A DNA stretch of 64,000 nucleotides from positions 1 to 64,000 of the forward strand of contig CAYYOL010000008.1 in assembly GCA_964473245.1 (NCBI GenBank), written 5' to 3'. This DNA comes from CAYZJV01 sp964473245. Lineage in GTDB: Bacteria; Spirochaetota; Spirochaetia; Sphaerochaetales; Sphaerochaetaceae. A model generated the notes under the pieces. That model did no database searches. It saw only the letters and a program-made list of their open reading frames with translations, and was not told the origin of the DNA. This document shows positions 35,071-43,580 of this stretch, in pieces (the first letter of the stretch is position 1; every line of letters begins with the position of its first letter). The position numbers were made by a program, and so were the translations under genes.

Positions 35071-36330
35071 ATGACAGGAATTCAGAAGTTGCGAGCAGAG
35101 ATCCGATTCGATATGGTAAGAAAACCGGTTCGGCAACGGGGATTCCTTAGGCCGCTTACGTGGATTCTCAGCTTTCCCGCAGTCTGGAAACGAAAGTTGA
35201 AGATCGACAAGGTTCGTATGGATGGACTCAAGCCTCCCTATCTCCTGCTGTGTACGCACCATGCATTCATGGATTTCAAAGTGACTACCGCGGCAATTTT
35301 CCCCCATCGGGCCAACTATGTGGTCGCTATAGATGGATTCATAGGAAGAGAGTGGTTGCTCAGGCAAGCTGGAGGTATCTGCAAGCGGAAGTTCACCAAT
35401 GATGTCCAGCTCATTAGACAGATACGACACGTCCTAATGAAACAAGGAGATATTCTAGCGCTCTATCCAGAAGCCCGATACTCGCTTATCGGAACGAATG
35501 CCGTACTGCCCGAATCGTTGGGGAAGATGGCGAAACTGCTCGGTGTTCCTGTCGTGGTATTGAATATGCACGGGAATTACCTGCAGAGCCCCTGCTGGAA
35601 TCTGACTCCAAGGAAAAACCGCCTTGAGGCAGATCTGACGCAGATATTGACTCCGGAGGAGCTGAAAGGGGCTACGGTAAGCGAGATAAATACGGCAATA
35701 AACAAGGCCTTCGAGTATGACGAGTATCGTTGGCAGAAAGAGCAGGGTATCATCATAGATTATCCGAAACGAGCTGAGGGACTTCACCGGGTACTGTACC
35801 AGTGTCCACATTGCAAAACTGAGTATCGAATGAGCAGCAACGGTGCACAGATTATGTGCAACGCTTGTGGCAAGGTTTGGGAGATGAGCACCCTGGGAGA
35901 GTTGGAGGCAGTAAAGACTGCCACCGATGAGAAAGCATTGGCAACTGAATTTCCTCATATTCCCGATTGGTACGAATTTCAACGAGAGCAAGTACGAGAG
36001 GAGGTGCGTCAGGGTATCTACCATCTCACCTGTGATGTGACGGTGGATGCGCTACCGAATGCAAGGAAATATATTCGTTTGGGCACGGCGAAACTGACTC
36101 ACTCGATGACCGGGTTCACGTTGAAGGGCAATTTCGACGGAGAGGATTTCCTCCTCGAGAAGCCGGTTGCCAGCATGTATTCTTGCCATATCGAGTATGA
36201 CTATTTCGGAAAGGGAGATTGTATAGACCTCTCCACGCTAGATGATACATATTATATCTATCCCCACGGAACCGATTTCTCTGTCACGAAGATCGCCCTG
36301 GCAACCGAAGAGCTGTTCTATTCCAGGTGA
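35071..36330 (+). CDS. PlsC-like acyltransferase with C-terminal zinc-ribbon domain
   Basis: A 419-residue protein. The acyltransferase block has HHAFMD (H-x4-D motif, near residue 69) and YPEAR, equivalent to the EGTR-type motif, near residue 132, as in 1-acylglycerol-phosphate acyltransferases. After it, CPHC...CNAC (about residues 250-275) forms a zinc ribbon, followed by a beta-rich domain to the end. This tail is absent from standard PlsC (about 240 residues), so the protein belongs to a longer, poorly described group. AGGAGG precedes the ATG. It likely esterifies a lipid or carbohydrate with a fatty acyl chain; the acceptor is unknown. Confidence 0.8.
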   Translation: MTGIQKLRAEIRFDMVRKPVRQRGFLRPLTWILSFPAVWKRKLKIDKVRMDGLKPPYLLLCTHHAFMDFKVTTAAIFPHRANYVVAIDGFIGREWLLRQAGGICKRKFTNDVQLIRQIRHVLMKQGDILALYPEARYSLIGTNAVLPESLGKMAKLLGVPVVVLNMHGNYLQSPCWNLTPRKNRLEADLTQILTPEELKGATVSEINTAINKAFEYDEYRWQKEQGIIIDYPKRAEGLHRVLYQCPHCKTEYRMSSNGAQIMCNACGKVWEMSTLGELEAVKTATDEKALATEFPHIPDWYEFQREQVREEVRQGIYHLTCDVTVDALPNARKYIRLGTAKLTHSMTGFTLKGNFDGEDFLLEKPVASMYSCHIEYDYFGKGDCIDLSTLDDTYYIYPHGTDFSVTKIALATEELFYSR

Positions 36331-36548
36331 TGGTCCTTGTCGGTTATTGTCTCGATCATGTAGAGAAACTCAGGGGCAGACATGTTGAATGCTTTACCAA
36401 GTCGCTCCACAGTAGAGAGGGTCGGGCTGTGGTCATCGCGGAGGATTTTGTAGATCTGCGATCGAGGCATACCCACCTGCTGGGCAAATTGGGTGACCGG
36501 GCAGTCGTATAACTGAAGTATCCTGTATAAGGCTTCGCCGATATCCAT
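36318..36548 (-). CDS. Small XRE-family helix-turn-helix protein
   Basis: A 76-residue protein that is essentially one Cro/C1-type DNA-binding domain: VTQFAQQVGMPRSQIYKILR for helices 2-3 and PTLSTVERLGKAFNMS for helices 4-5. It overlaps the 3' end of the acyltransferase gene by 13 bases in convergent orientation. No strong Shine-Dalgarno site precedes ATG 36548. It may be a lone antitoxin-like or phage-derived regulator; its target is unknown. Confidence 0.75.
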   Translation of the reverse strand: MDIGEALYRILQLYDCPVTQFAQQVGMPRSQIYKILRDDHSPTLSTVERLGKAFNMSAPEFLYMIETITDKDHHLE

Positions 36549-36638
36549 GCAAGCATACTACCACGGCCATAGCCATACATATGGCGTTTCTCTCCGAATC
36601 GAGAATGAGGCAAACTGTTTTATCACTGAACAGGTAGA

Positions 36639-37025
36639 TTATTTTTCGAGAGCCGACTCATCCAGAACCGCGTCCGGTGCAGCTCTTCCAATGGCATCGA
36701 TACCATTCATGCAGCCGGACTTCGTCGCGTATCCCTCCTCAGCTATAGCAATATTCTGCCCATTCGCTGCCAAGAGTCGATACCGGTACTGGTTCGCATT
36801 GTCGAGATACACCTCATATTTCGGATACTTCTTTGCCTCGGGTTTTTGCAGTGTCTGATCCTCAACATGCGAACGAGCATTCTTCTTGATCGCTTCGATT
36901 CCGTCTCGGCAATTACGAAGACTGCTGTAGTTCTGACTGGTAAGTATCGTCTGTGAGTTCGCTGCCAATAGACTGAACCTGAAAAACCCTTTTGGTGTCT
37001 TTTAAATAATGAACTTCGATGGCAT
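36639..37025 (-). pseudogene. DUF1508 (YegP-like) gene with in-frame stop at codon 8
   Basis: From ATG 37025, which has a good GGAGGAG site, the frame reads MPSKFII, then TAA (37002-37004), then KTPKGFFRFSLLAANSQTIL and onward. Two DUF1508 repeats follow (about codons 5-60 and 68-120), each with the FRFSLLAANSQTI / YRYRLLAANGQNI pattern and a GIEAIKKNA / GIDAIGRAA helix. The family normally has a residue such as lysine in place of the stop. Translation could only produce the long form by readthrough, or a shortened form from TTG 36968. The function of YegP-like proteins is not known. A recent nonsense mutation is the simplest explanation. Confidence 0.75.
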
Positions 37026-37150
37026 GGATGCTCCTCCAAGTTGATTGTGGTCCCACCAGTATATCAGATAAAAATTATAACAGGTATAAAATTTTATTCA
37101 GTTCATCAATATGGCACAATCCGGCGTGGCATAGTTCACAAAAGTGGGTA

Positions 37151-38110
37151 TCACGCCTGCATGATATGGAGAGCGAAGCCTCCTACTTCTGGCTTCAGGT
37201 AGATGAAGTGTATAGTTCCATTGGCGTCCCGTCGTGCCGATTCGGGCACCCCTTCGAATCCGAAGAGGCTCAGGTATGTGAGCGCACGTTCGACATTCCA
37301 CGTGCGGATCCCGATGTGTCCGTGGGCACCCATGCCCGTCTGCTTCATGATTTCGATCGAGTCGCTGGAGAAGAATGAGTTCGACTTCTCCGAGAGAGGC
37401 TGGAGAATCGTTGCCAATGTCTGAGCTGTCGACTTTGCTTCGTCTTCGTCTCTCTGGTTGATACCGAGATGTGCGAACGAGAAGCCATGCACGGCATGCA
37501 CCGCCTCCTTACAGAGATGCGATATCTCTTCCCATTTCTGCTCTTTGATAAGAGAACCCGGAACCATCCAGCTTCCTCCACATGCAACGATATAGGGCTT
37601 TTTCAGGTAGTCTCCAAGGTTGTGTATACCGATTCCGCCTGTAGGCATGAATTTCATAGTAGGAAACGGTGCACTGAGAGCCTGAAGCATCGGCAACCCT
37701 CCAGAGGCTTCTGCAGGGAAGAATTTCACGACGGAGAGGCCTCTTTCCATAGCCTGTTGGATCTGACTCGGGTTGTTCACTCCAGGGTACACAGGGATTC
37801 CCTGTTCCTGACAGAATGCCACGATATCATCACTGTAGCCGGGTGATACGATGAATTGTGCTCCTGCCTGCTGTGCTCGTCGAGCTGCATCGACACTCAC
37901 GATCGTTCCCGCGCCTACAAGAAGCTGGGGCAATTCAGTCCGGAGGACTCGAATACCCTCCTCTCCGGCAGCAGTTCGGAAGGTGATCTCGGCAATGGGG
38001 AGACCTCCTGCAAGAAGAGCTTTGCCGAGCGGAAGCGCCTGGTCGGGCGAATCTATCTTTATTACGGGCACTACGCCCACCGATTGAATCATCTTGTGTA
38101 CTGAAACCAT
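37151..38110 (-). CDS. eda: KDPG/KHG aldolase fused to a VOC (glyoxalase-fold) domain
   Basis: A 319-residue protein. Residues 1-208 are a class I 2-keto-3-deoxy-6-phosphogluconate aldolase with catalytic Glu41 (IAEITFRT) and Schiff-base Lys129 (VVKFFPAE), which cleaves KDPG to pyruvate and glyceraldehyde-3-phosphate. Residues about 209-319 (FAHLGINQRDED ... MGAHGHIGIRTWNVERALTYL ... ALHIMQA) look like a vicinal-oxygen-chelate domain not found in standard aldolase (about 210 residues). GGAGG precedes the ATG. It is divergent from kdgK with shared regulatory DNA, so the two steps of uronate degradation are likely co-regulated. The role of the added domain is unknown. Confidence 0.88.
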   Translation of the reverse strand: MVSVHKMIQSVGVVPVIKIDSPDQALPLGKALLAGGLPIAEITFRTAAGEEGIRVLRTELPQLLVGAGTIVSVDAARRAQQAGAQFIVSPGYSDDIVAFCQEQGIPVYPGVNNPSQIQQAMERGLSVVKFFPAEASGGLPMLQALSAPFPTMKFMPTGGIGIHNLGDYLKKPYIVACGGSWMVPGSLIKEQKWEEISHLCKEAVHAVHGFSFAHLGINQRDEDEAKSTAQTLATILQPLSEKSNSFFSSDSIEIMKQTGMGAHGHIGIRTWNVERALTYLSLFGFEGVPESARRDANGTIHFIYLKPEVGGFALHIMQA

Positions 38111-38160
38111 GGAAACCTCCCAATTAGCTACACCGAATATAGCATAGAATCATGAAAAAT

Positions 38161-38210
38161 GGAACAATATTCCGAAAAAATATTGACCTTTATCGTACCC
38201 ATGATATAAT
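38161..38210 (+). promoter_or_regulatory. kdgK promoter and KdgR/IclR-like operator in the eda-kdgK gap
   Basis: TTGACC (38183-38188), a 16-base spacer and TATAAT (38205-38210) form the kdgK promoter. Ten bases upstream, GGAACAATATTCC (38161-38173) is a near-perfect palindrome flanked by A-runs, similar in form to KdgR (IclR family) boxes. It sits between the divergent eda and kdgK genes and could control both. Confidence 0.65.
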
Positions 38211-38240
38211 ACGGAAGTATAAGAAGGAGAGGGTAGGTAC

Positions 38241-39269
38241 ATGAAGCAAGTAACCACATTTGGAGAGATTATGCTCCGACTCAAATCGCCACAACATGAA
38301 CGGTTTTTTCAATCCCCATTGCTTGAAGCAACATTTGGGGGTGGAGAAGCGAACGTGGCTGTCTCTTTGAACCTGCTCGGAGATTCCGCCCAGTTCGTTA
38401 CGGCTCTTCCGAAGAACGCCGTCGGCGACTCTGCTGTGTCGGAACTTCGACGTCATGGGGTAGGAGTCTCTCAAATCGTGAGAACAGACGAGGGGAGAGT
38501 GGGTATCTACTTCATCGAGACCGGTGCTAATCAGCGCCCTTCCAAAGTGGTCTACGATCGAGCCGGATCGGCAATCTCGCTAGCCGAAGCATCTCTTTTC
38601 GACTGGGATGTTATCTTCCAGGGTTCCGACTGGTTCCATATCACCGGCATCACGCCGGCGCTTTCACAGATCTCTGCAGACACGGCTCTCGAAGCCATGA
38701 AGGCTGCAAAGAGACTCGGACTTACGGTCAGCATCGATCTCAACTTCAGAAAAAAGCTCTGGAAGTACGGCAAAAGTGCACCGAGCGTCATGCGTGAACT
38801 CACAGCCTTTGCAGATGTCATCGTTGCCAATGAAGAGGATATCCAGAAATGCCTCGGAATCGAAGCAGACGTGGATGTCACAAAGGGGTCATTGTCGGAT
38901 GAAGTATATGAGCAACTTGCGCAGAATGTGATAAAAGAGTTTCCGAATATCAGTCAGATAGCAATCACCTTGCGTGAGAGTATCAGTGCCGACAGAAACG
39001 GTTGGAGAGCTGTACTGCATGGGAAAAATGGATTCTATGTCTCAGCCAGATATGCGATCGATGACATCATCGACCGTGTCGGCGGTGGAGATTCGTTCTC
39101 GGCAGGTCTGATCTATGGGCTACGCCATTACGATGAAGAACATGCGCTGAAATTCGCCGTCGCTGCATCGTGTCTGAAACACAGTATCTCGGGAGATTTC
39201 AATCTCACCACGAGAGAAGAGGTCGAAGCACTCATGAAGGGCGATGGTTCGGGTCGTGTTCAGCGGTAG
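38241..39269 (+). CDS. kdgK: 2-keto-3-deoxygluconate kinase (PfkB family)
   Basis: A 342-residue ribokinase-type sugar kinase. The N-terminal TFGEIMLRLKSP and FGGGEANVAVSLNLLG blocks are typical of KDG kinase; the C-terminal anion hole/catalytic base motif is VGGGDSFSAGLIYG (Asp near residue 285). It phosphorylates 2-keto-3-deoxygluconate to KDPG, the substrate of the neighbouring aldolase. Its length is at the upper end of the usual 310-340. The 3' end overlaps the convergent iclR gene by 38 bases. Confidence 0.88.
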   Translation: MKQVTTFGEIMLRLKSPQHERFFQSPLLEATFGGGEANVAVSLNLLGDSAQFVTALPKNAVGDSAVSELRRHGVGVSQIVRTDEGRVGIYFIETGANQRPSKVVYDRAGSAISLAEASLFDWDVIFQGSDWFHITGITPALSQISADTALEAMKAAKRLGLTVSIDLNFRKKLWKYGKSAPSVMRELTAFADVIVANEEDIQKCLGIEADVDVTKGSLSDEVYEQLAQNVIKEFPNISQIAITLRESISADRNGWRAVLHGKNGFYVSARYAIDDIIDRVGGGDSFSAGLIYGLRHYDEEHALKFAVAASCLKHSISGDFNLTTREEVEALMKGDGSGRVQR

Positions 39270-40008
39270 CCTGATAGCCGAACATCGATGAGATTGTCTG
39301 TGCGTACTCAGTGATGGCACGGACATACATATCGCGCTGCTCCATATCGAATCTGAAAAGAGGCCAAGAGACCGATAGCCCTGCAATGACTCGGCCGGTA
39401 TAGTCGCGAACTGGAGCAGCGATACACCTCACACCCTCCTCATACTCTTCCACATCCTCGGAGAATCCTTGTCGAGCTACGAGCTGTAGCTCACTTTTCA
39501 GTTTTTCCTTATCCACCAAGGTACTCCGTGTGTATGGCACAAGCTCCAGCAGATCCAGCAAGCGGTACTGTTTCGACTCCTCCATATCTGCAAACAATAT
39601 CTTGCCGATCGCCGTGCAGTAGAGAGGGATCCGTTTTCCTACACGAGAGTACATTCTGATCGTATATTCGGACTCTATCTTCAGTACATACATGGCCATA
39701 TCGTCATCTTCGACCCCCATATGGACCGTCTCACGGAGTCTGCTCTGGAGCTCCTCTGCATGGGGTCTTGCATCTTGGGCTATGTCCATATGACTGAGTC
39801 CTTTGGACCCAACACTGAACATACGGAGCGTGAGCGAGTACTGGTCGTTGGCATCTCGACAGACGTACCCGAGATCGACAAGCGTTGCAAGGAATCTCAA
39901 GAGCGTGGGTTTAGGTATATGCGTCTCCTCCGAGAGCCGCTCAAGATTGATTTTTCTGTGAGCGGCCAGACGTTCGAGGATATGCATGGTTCTGGTTACA
40001 GAGTTCAA
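39232..40008 (-). CDS. IclR family regulator (KdgR-like)
   Basis: A 258-residue regulator. The N-terminal winged helix reads VTRTMHILERLAAHRKINLE, then HIPKPTLLRFLATLVDLGYV (residues about 4-50); the C-terminal ligand domain has the IclR signature ATDYTG-like region (IAAPVRDYTGRVIAGLSVSWP, about 195-215). The start is TTG 40008: no ATG or GTG is available before the upstream stop, and GGAG lies about 11 bases before it. The frame follows the uxaC stop codon directly, in the same frame, with five codons between. It is probably co-translated with uxaC and controls the uronate genes here. Confidence 0.85.
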   Translation of the reverse strand: MNSVTRTMHILERLAAHRKINLERLSEETHIPKPTLLRFLATLVDLGYVCRDANDQYSLTLRMFSVGSKGLSHMDIAQDARPHAEELQSRLRETVHMGVEDDDMAMYVLKIESEYTIRMYSRVGKRIPLYCTAIGKILFADMEESKQYRLLDLLELVPYTRSTLVDKEKLKSELQLVARQGFSEDVEEYEEGVRCIAAPVRDYTGRVIAGLSVSWPLFRFDMEQRDMYVRAITEYAQTISSMFGYQATAEHDPNHRPS

Positions 40009-40023
40009 ATTAGCACACGCTCC

Positions 40024-41433
40024 CTAGGCAAAATAACGTTCAGCGTTTCGGAAACTGATATCTCTCACTATGGTATCGAGCAGCACTGGGTCTGCAGGAA
40101 TCTCACCCGCTTCTGCCCACGTTCCGAGTATGGTGCAGAGGATTCTCCTGAAATACTCATGCCTCGGGTACGAGAGAAAGCTGCGTGAGTCGGTGAGCAT
40201 GCCGATAAAGCGGGGCAGAGAGCCGAGATTGCCCAGAATCTTCATCTGCTGTTCCATACCGTCTTTATGATCGCAGAACCACCACCCGGAACCAAGTTGA
40301 ATCTTCCCCGGGATTCCATCGCCCTGGAATGCTCCCATGATCGACCCCATCACATAGTAGTCCTTCGGATTCAATGTGTAGAGTACGGTCTTTGGAAGAC
40401 GGCCTTCCGATGCCAATGCTCCGAGGAAACCGGCAAGTTTTTCTGCCATAGGCAGATCGTGTACGGCATCGAAGCCAGTATCTGGACCAAGCTTGGTGAA
40501 CATGGGCCCATTCAGGTTTCTGATTGCGTTCAGGTGCAGCTGCATGACCACGCCAAGGCGAGCGTACTCCTTTCCGAGATGCACCATAATACTGGTCTGA
40601 TAGGCATCTATCTCTTGTTCGGTCAGCTGTTCTTTGGCGATGCCCTTTTGGAAGATTGCCTCCACCTCTGACTCGCTTGCCACAGTGTAGGGAACCATGG
40701 GTATCCCATGATCGCTTGCTTTGCACCCCTGTTCGACAAAGTACGTTAGCCGTTTCGTGAGTGCTTCACAGACATCCTTGACTGAACGTATCTCCTGGTC
40801 TGCTGCAACACCGAGGCGCTCGATGTATTCGGCGAATCCTGGAGCTTGCACGAGGATTGCCTTGTCGGGTCTGAACGATGGCATTACCCGTGTGTCGATA
40901 CTACCGATGGGAGCACTCCCTTCGTTGATAGATTTGTGGATAGAAAGATCATCGGCAGGATCGTCTGTAGTGCCAACAGCTGCCACCTTGAACTTCTTGA
41001 AGATGCTTGAGACGGCAAGGTCGTCGGATTGGAGCTTCTCTTTAGTTGCGTCCCAGATCATCGTGGCACTAAACTCGTTAAGCGGTTCGGAAATTCCGAA
41101 ATAGCGTTGTAATTCGAGGTGGCTCCAGTGATACAGCGGATTGCCCAGTAGTTGCGGCATGGTCTTCGCCCAAGCCATATACTTGTCGAATGGATCGGCA
41201 TTCCCCGTGATCAACTGTTCATCTACACCAACCGAACGCATGGCACGCCACTTGTAGTGGTCCCCTCCTAGCCAGATTTCGGTAAGATCGGCAAATTTTC
41301 GGTTCTCTGCAATCTGCTGTGGTATGAGATGGCAGTGGTAGTCGAAAATCGGCTCCCCAGCTGCGCTGTCGTGATATAACTGTCTTGCAGTTTCGTTCTC
41401 GAGTAGAAAATCGGGTCCCATAAATGGCTTCAT
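40024..41433 (-). CDS. uxaC: Glucuronate/galacturonate isomerase
   Basis: A 469-residue member of the UxaC family, the usual length. The N-terminus KPFMGPDFLLENETARQLYH and the metal-binding FDYHCHLIPQQIAEN (His-x-His near residue 32) are diagnostic. Other blocks include ATMIWDATKEKL, KAILVQAPGFAEYIERL and MQLHLNAIRN. It isomerises D-glucuronate to D-fructuronate (or galacturonate to tagaturonate), the first step toward KDG and the kinase/aldolase pair nearby. ATG 41433 follows GGAG by seven bases. No uxuA/uxuB or uxaA/uxaB is in the window, so the middle steps lie elsewhere or use other enzymes. Confidence 0.92.
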   Translation of the reverse strand: MKPFMGPDFLLENETARQLYHDSAAGEPIFDYHCHLIPQQIAENRKFADLTEIWLGGDHYKWRAMRSVGVDEQLITGNADPFDKYMAWAKTMPQLLGNPLYHWSHLELQRYFGISEPLNEFSATMIWDATKEKLQSDDLAVSSIFKKFKVAAVGTTDDPADDLSIHKSINEGSAPIGSIDTRVMPSFRPDKAILVQAPGFAEYIERLGVAADQEIRSVKDVCEALTKRLTYFVEQGCKASDHGIPMVPYTVASESEVEAIFQKGIAKEQLTEQEIDAYQTSIMVHLGKEYARLGVVMQLHLNAIRNLNGPMFTKLGPDTGFDAVHDLPMAEKLAGFLGALASEGRLPKTVLYTLNPKDYYVMGSIMGAFQGDGIPGKIQLGSGWWFCDHKDGMEQQMKILGNLGSLPRFIGMLTDSRSFLSYPRHEYFRRILCTILGTWAEAGEIPADPVLLDTIVRDISFRNAERYFA

Positions 41434-41649
41434 GCGTATTCTCCTATTTCTCGTTCGTGTATTTGGCAGAACTTCCGCCTGCATACCTTAGACTATTGAA
41501 CACCAGCTTGAGGTGAAATTGCAAGCCTTTCCCTGTACTGAAGACTTTTGACTTCAGAAACTGTTTTATTGACAAATCATTCTATTGTGTCAGGCAGGAT
41601 GATACAGTAGAGTGGTATTGATATGACAACCATTCGACAAGGAGTCGCT

Positions 41650-42867
41650 ATGCAATTGGAACACCATGCGTCAATCTTCGACAAATGCTACAATTTCACC
41701 GAAGCAGCTCAAGTGCGCGCATCGGGTTTGTACCCATATTTTAAACCGATCAGTAGGAGCGAAGGCTCTCGAGTCTACATAGATGGAAACGAGATGCTCA
41801 TGCTCGGATCGAACAACTATCTGGGCCTAGCGAACGACCAAAGGTTGAAAGAGGCTGCAGAGATGGCAGCCCAGCGATATGGTACGAGCTGTAGTGGGTC
41901 GCGGTTCATGAACGGAACGCTGGATATGCACGAAGAGCTTGAGCAGAGACTGGCAACTTTCGTCGGCAAGCCGGCAGCTCTCTGTTTCACGACGGGGTAC
42001 CAGACGAATCTCGGAACCCTCTCTGCGATTCTTGGTAGGGGAGAGCATGTGATTGTGGACAAATACGATCACGCCTCGATCATGGATGGTATTTTCATGG
42101 CAGATGGCACCAAGAAGCAGGTCTCTCTTCACCGATACAAGCATAACAATATGGCCGATCTCGAACGGGTTCTCAAACTCATACCCTCCCACGCCGCCAA
42201 ACTCATCGTAGTCGATGGAGTTTTTTCCATGGAGGGGGACATCGTAGACCTACCTGCTGTGAGAAGACTCGCCGATGCCTATGGGGCTGGGGTGTATCTT
42301 GATGAAGCTCATGCATTAGGAGTCATCGGACCAACTGGAAGAGGGACCTGCGAACATTTTGGAGCAGATCCTGATCTGTGCGATCTTCTCATGTGTACCT
42401 TCAGTAAATCGTTCGGATCGATCGGTGGTTTCGTTGCCGGAACCGAGGAGGTCATCGATTTTATCAAACACTTCGCGAGACCGTTGATTTTTAGTGCCTC
42501 CATGCCTCCTGCCAACATCGCAGCCGCAATGAAAGCACTTGATATCATGGAGACGAGTCCGGAGTTAGTTCAGAGACTCCAGCAGAATGCACGACGGATG
42601 ATCGATGGTTTTGGTTCCCTTGGTTTCAATGTGGGGACCTCCGAGACGCCCATTGTACCGCTGATCATTGGTGATAATGAGAAGACATTCCTCCTGTGGA
42701 AGCGGACCTTCGAGCGGGGAATCTACGTGAATCCGGTGGTCAGCCCGGCTGTTCCACCGCAACGAGCACTTCTGAGGACATCGTGTATGGCAGTCCATAC
42801 CGATCAAGAGTTGGATCGTGCCATGGATATCATTGGAGATGAGGCGAAGAAGCTGGGAATTATCTGA
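41650..42867 (+). CDS. Serine palmitoyltransferase-like alpha-oxoamine synthase
   Basis: A 405-residue PLP enzyme of the alpha-oxoamine synthase family. Key positions are the stacking His141 (DKYDHASIMDG), Asp218 (VYLDEAHALG) and PLP-lysine 253 (CTFSKSFGSIGGF). Compared with the other family members (2-amino-3-ketobutyrate-CoA ligase, AONS), the blocks SGLYPYFKPI, SGSRFMNGTLDMHEELE, NEKTFLLWKR and GIYVNPVVSPAVPP most resemble bacterial serine palmitoyltransferases, which make 3-ketosphinganine. ATG 41650 is preferred, with AAGGAG six bases upstream; an ATG nine codons earlier is possible. It stands upstream of pgl-zwf, with no other sphingolipid gene near. Glycine C-acetyltransferase remains an alternative. 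Confidence 0.75.
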   Translation: MQLEHHASIFDKCYNFTEAAQVRASGLYPYFKPISRSEGSRVYIDGNEMLMLGSNNYLGLANDQRLKEAAEMAAQRYGTSCSGSRFMNGTLDMHEELEQRLATFVGKPAALCFTTGYQTNLGTLSAILGRGEHVIVDKYDHASIMDGIFMADGTKKQVSLHRYKHNNMADLERVLKLIPSHAAKLIVVDGVFSMEGDIVDLPAVRRLADAYGAGVYLDEAHALGVIGPTGRGTCEHFGADPDLCDLLMCTFSKSFGSIGGFVAGTEEVIDFIKHFARPLIFSASMPPANIAAAMKALDIMETSPELVQRLQQNARRMIDGFGSLGFNVGTSETPIVPLIIGDNEKTFLLWKRTFERGIYVNPVVSPAVPPQRALLRTSCMAVHTDQELDRAMDIIGDEAKKLGII

Positions 42868-42908
42868 ATCGACTGTTCGATTGCCTCGCTATTCGGTATA
42901 GTTGATAC

Positions 42909-43580
42909 ATGAAGAAGATAGTTGTAGATGATCCGGGGAGATTCTCCCCGTTGGTTGCCTCAGCGATACAGCAGGTGGCTCAAGCCAGCGATCGGGAGAT
43001 TGCCATTGGGGTTCCCGGTGGTCGCGGGGCGGTTTCAGTTGTGGCCGGATTGCTTCAGTGCGATTCGGAGATTCTCAAGCGCGTGCATGTGTACCTTGTG
43101 GATGAAAGGCTCCATGGGTCGACGAACTTGGATACATTGCTCGATGTGGGTCTTGCCGATGCCATTGAATCCGGGACGTTCAAACGTTCTCAGATCCACG
43201 TTCCCCAGGAGGGGACCGAGTTCATGCCGCATGGGAGAAATCTTGAACTGCTCTTCCTCGGCGTGGGTGAGGATGGACATGTGGCGAGTCTGTTTCCCGG
43301 CTCGTACCCCGAGCTTGATGCAAAGGGTACAGATTCGGTTGTTCGCATCGATTCGAGTCCCAAGCCCCCACCGGAGCGGTTCACCATAAGTTATCGAGGG
43401 TTGAAGGATCACGCAAAACGGGCACAGACCTACCTCCTCTTCTTCGGTGAGGGAAAAAGGATTGCCCTTGAACGGTTTCTGAGTGAGAAGGAGAACCCTT
43501 CCACACTTCCCTGCATGTTTTTCCCCCGTGAATGGTTCAGTTTCAATGTCGTCACCGACATAAAGGAGATTTCGGTATGA
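42909..43580 (+). CDS. pgl: 6-phosphogluconolactonase
   Basis: A 223-residue DevB-type lactonase. Family blocks are AIGVPGGRGAVSVVAGLL (residues about 31-48), HVYLVDERLHGSTNLDTL (about 60-77) and the strongly conserved FLGVGEDGHVASLFPGSYPEL (about 116-136). It hydrolyses 6-phosphogluconolactone in the oxidative pentose-phosphate route. The stop overlaps the zwf start (ATGA, 43577-43580), so the two successive enzymes are translationally coupled. The length is slightly short (usual 225-240). Confidence 0.9.
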   Translation: MKKIVVDDPGRFSPLVASAIQQVAQASDREIAIGVPGGRGAVSVVAGLLQCDSEILKRVHVYLVDERLHGSTNLDTLLDVGLADAIESGTFKRSQIHVPQEGTEFMPHGRNLELLFLGVGEDGHVASLFPGSYPELDAKGTDSVVRIDSSPKPPPERFTISYRGLKDHAKRAQTYLLFFGEGKRIALERFLSEKENPSTLPCMFFPREWFSFNVVTDIKEISV

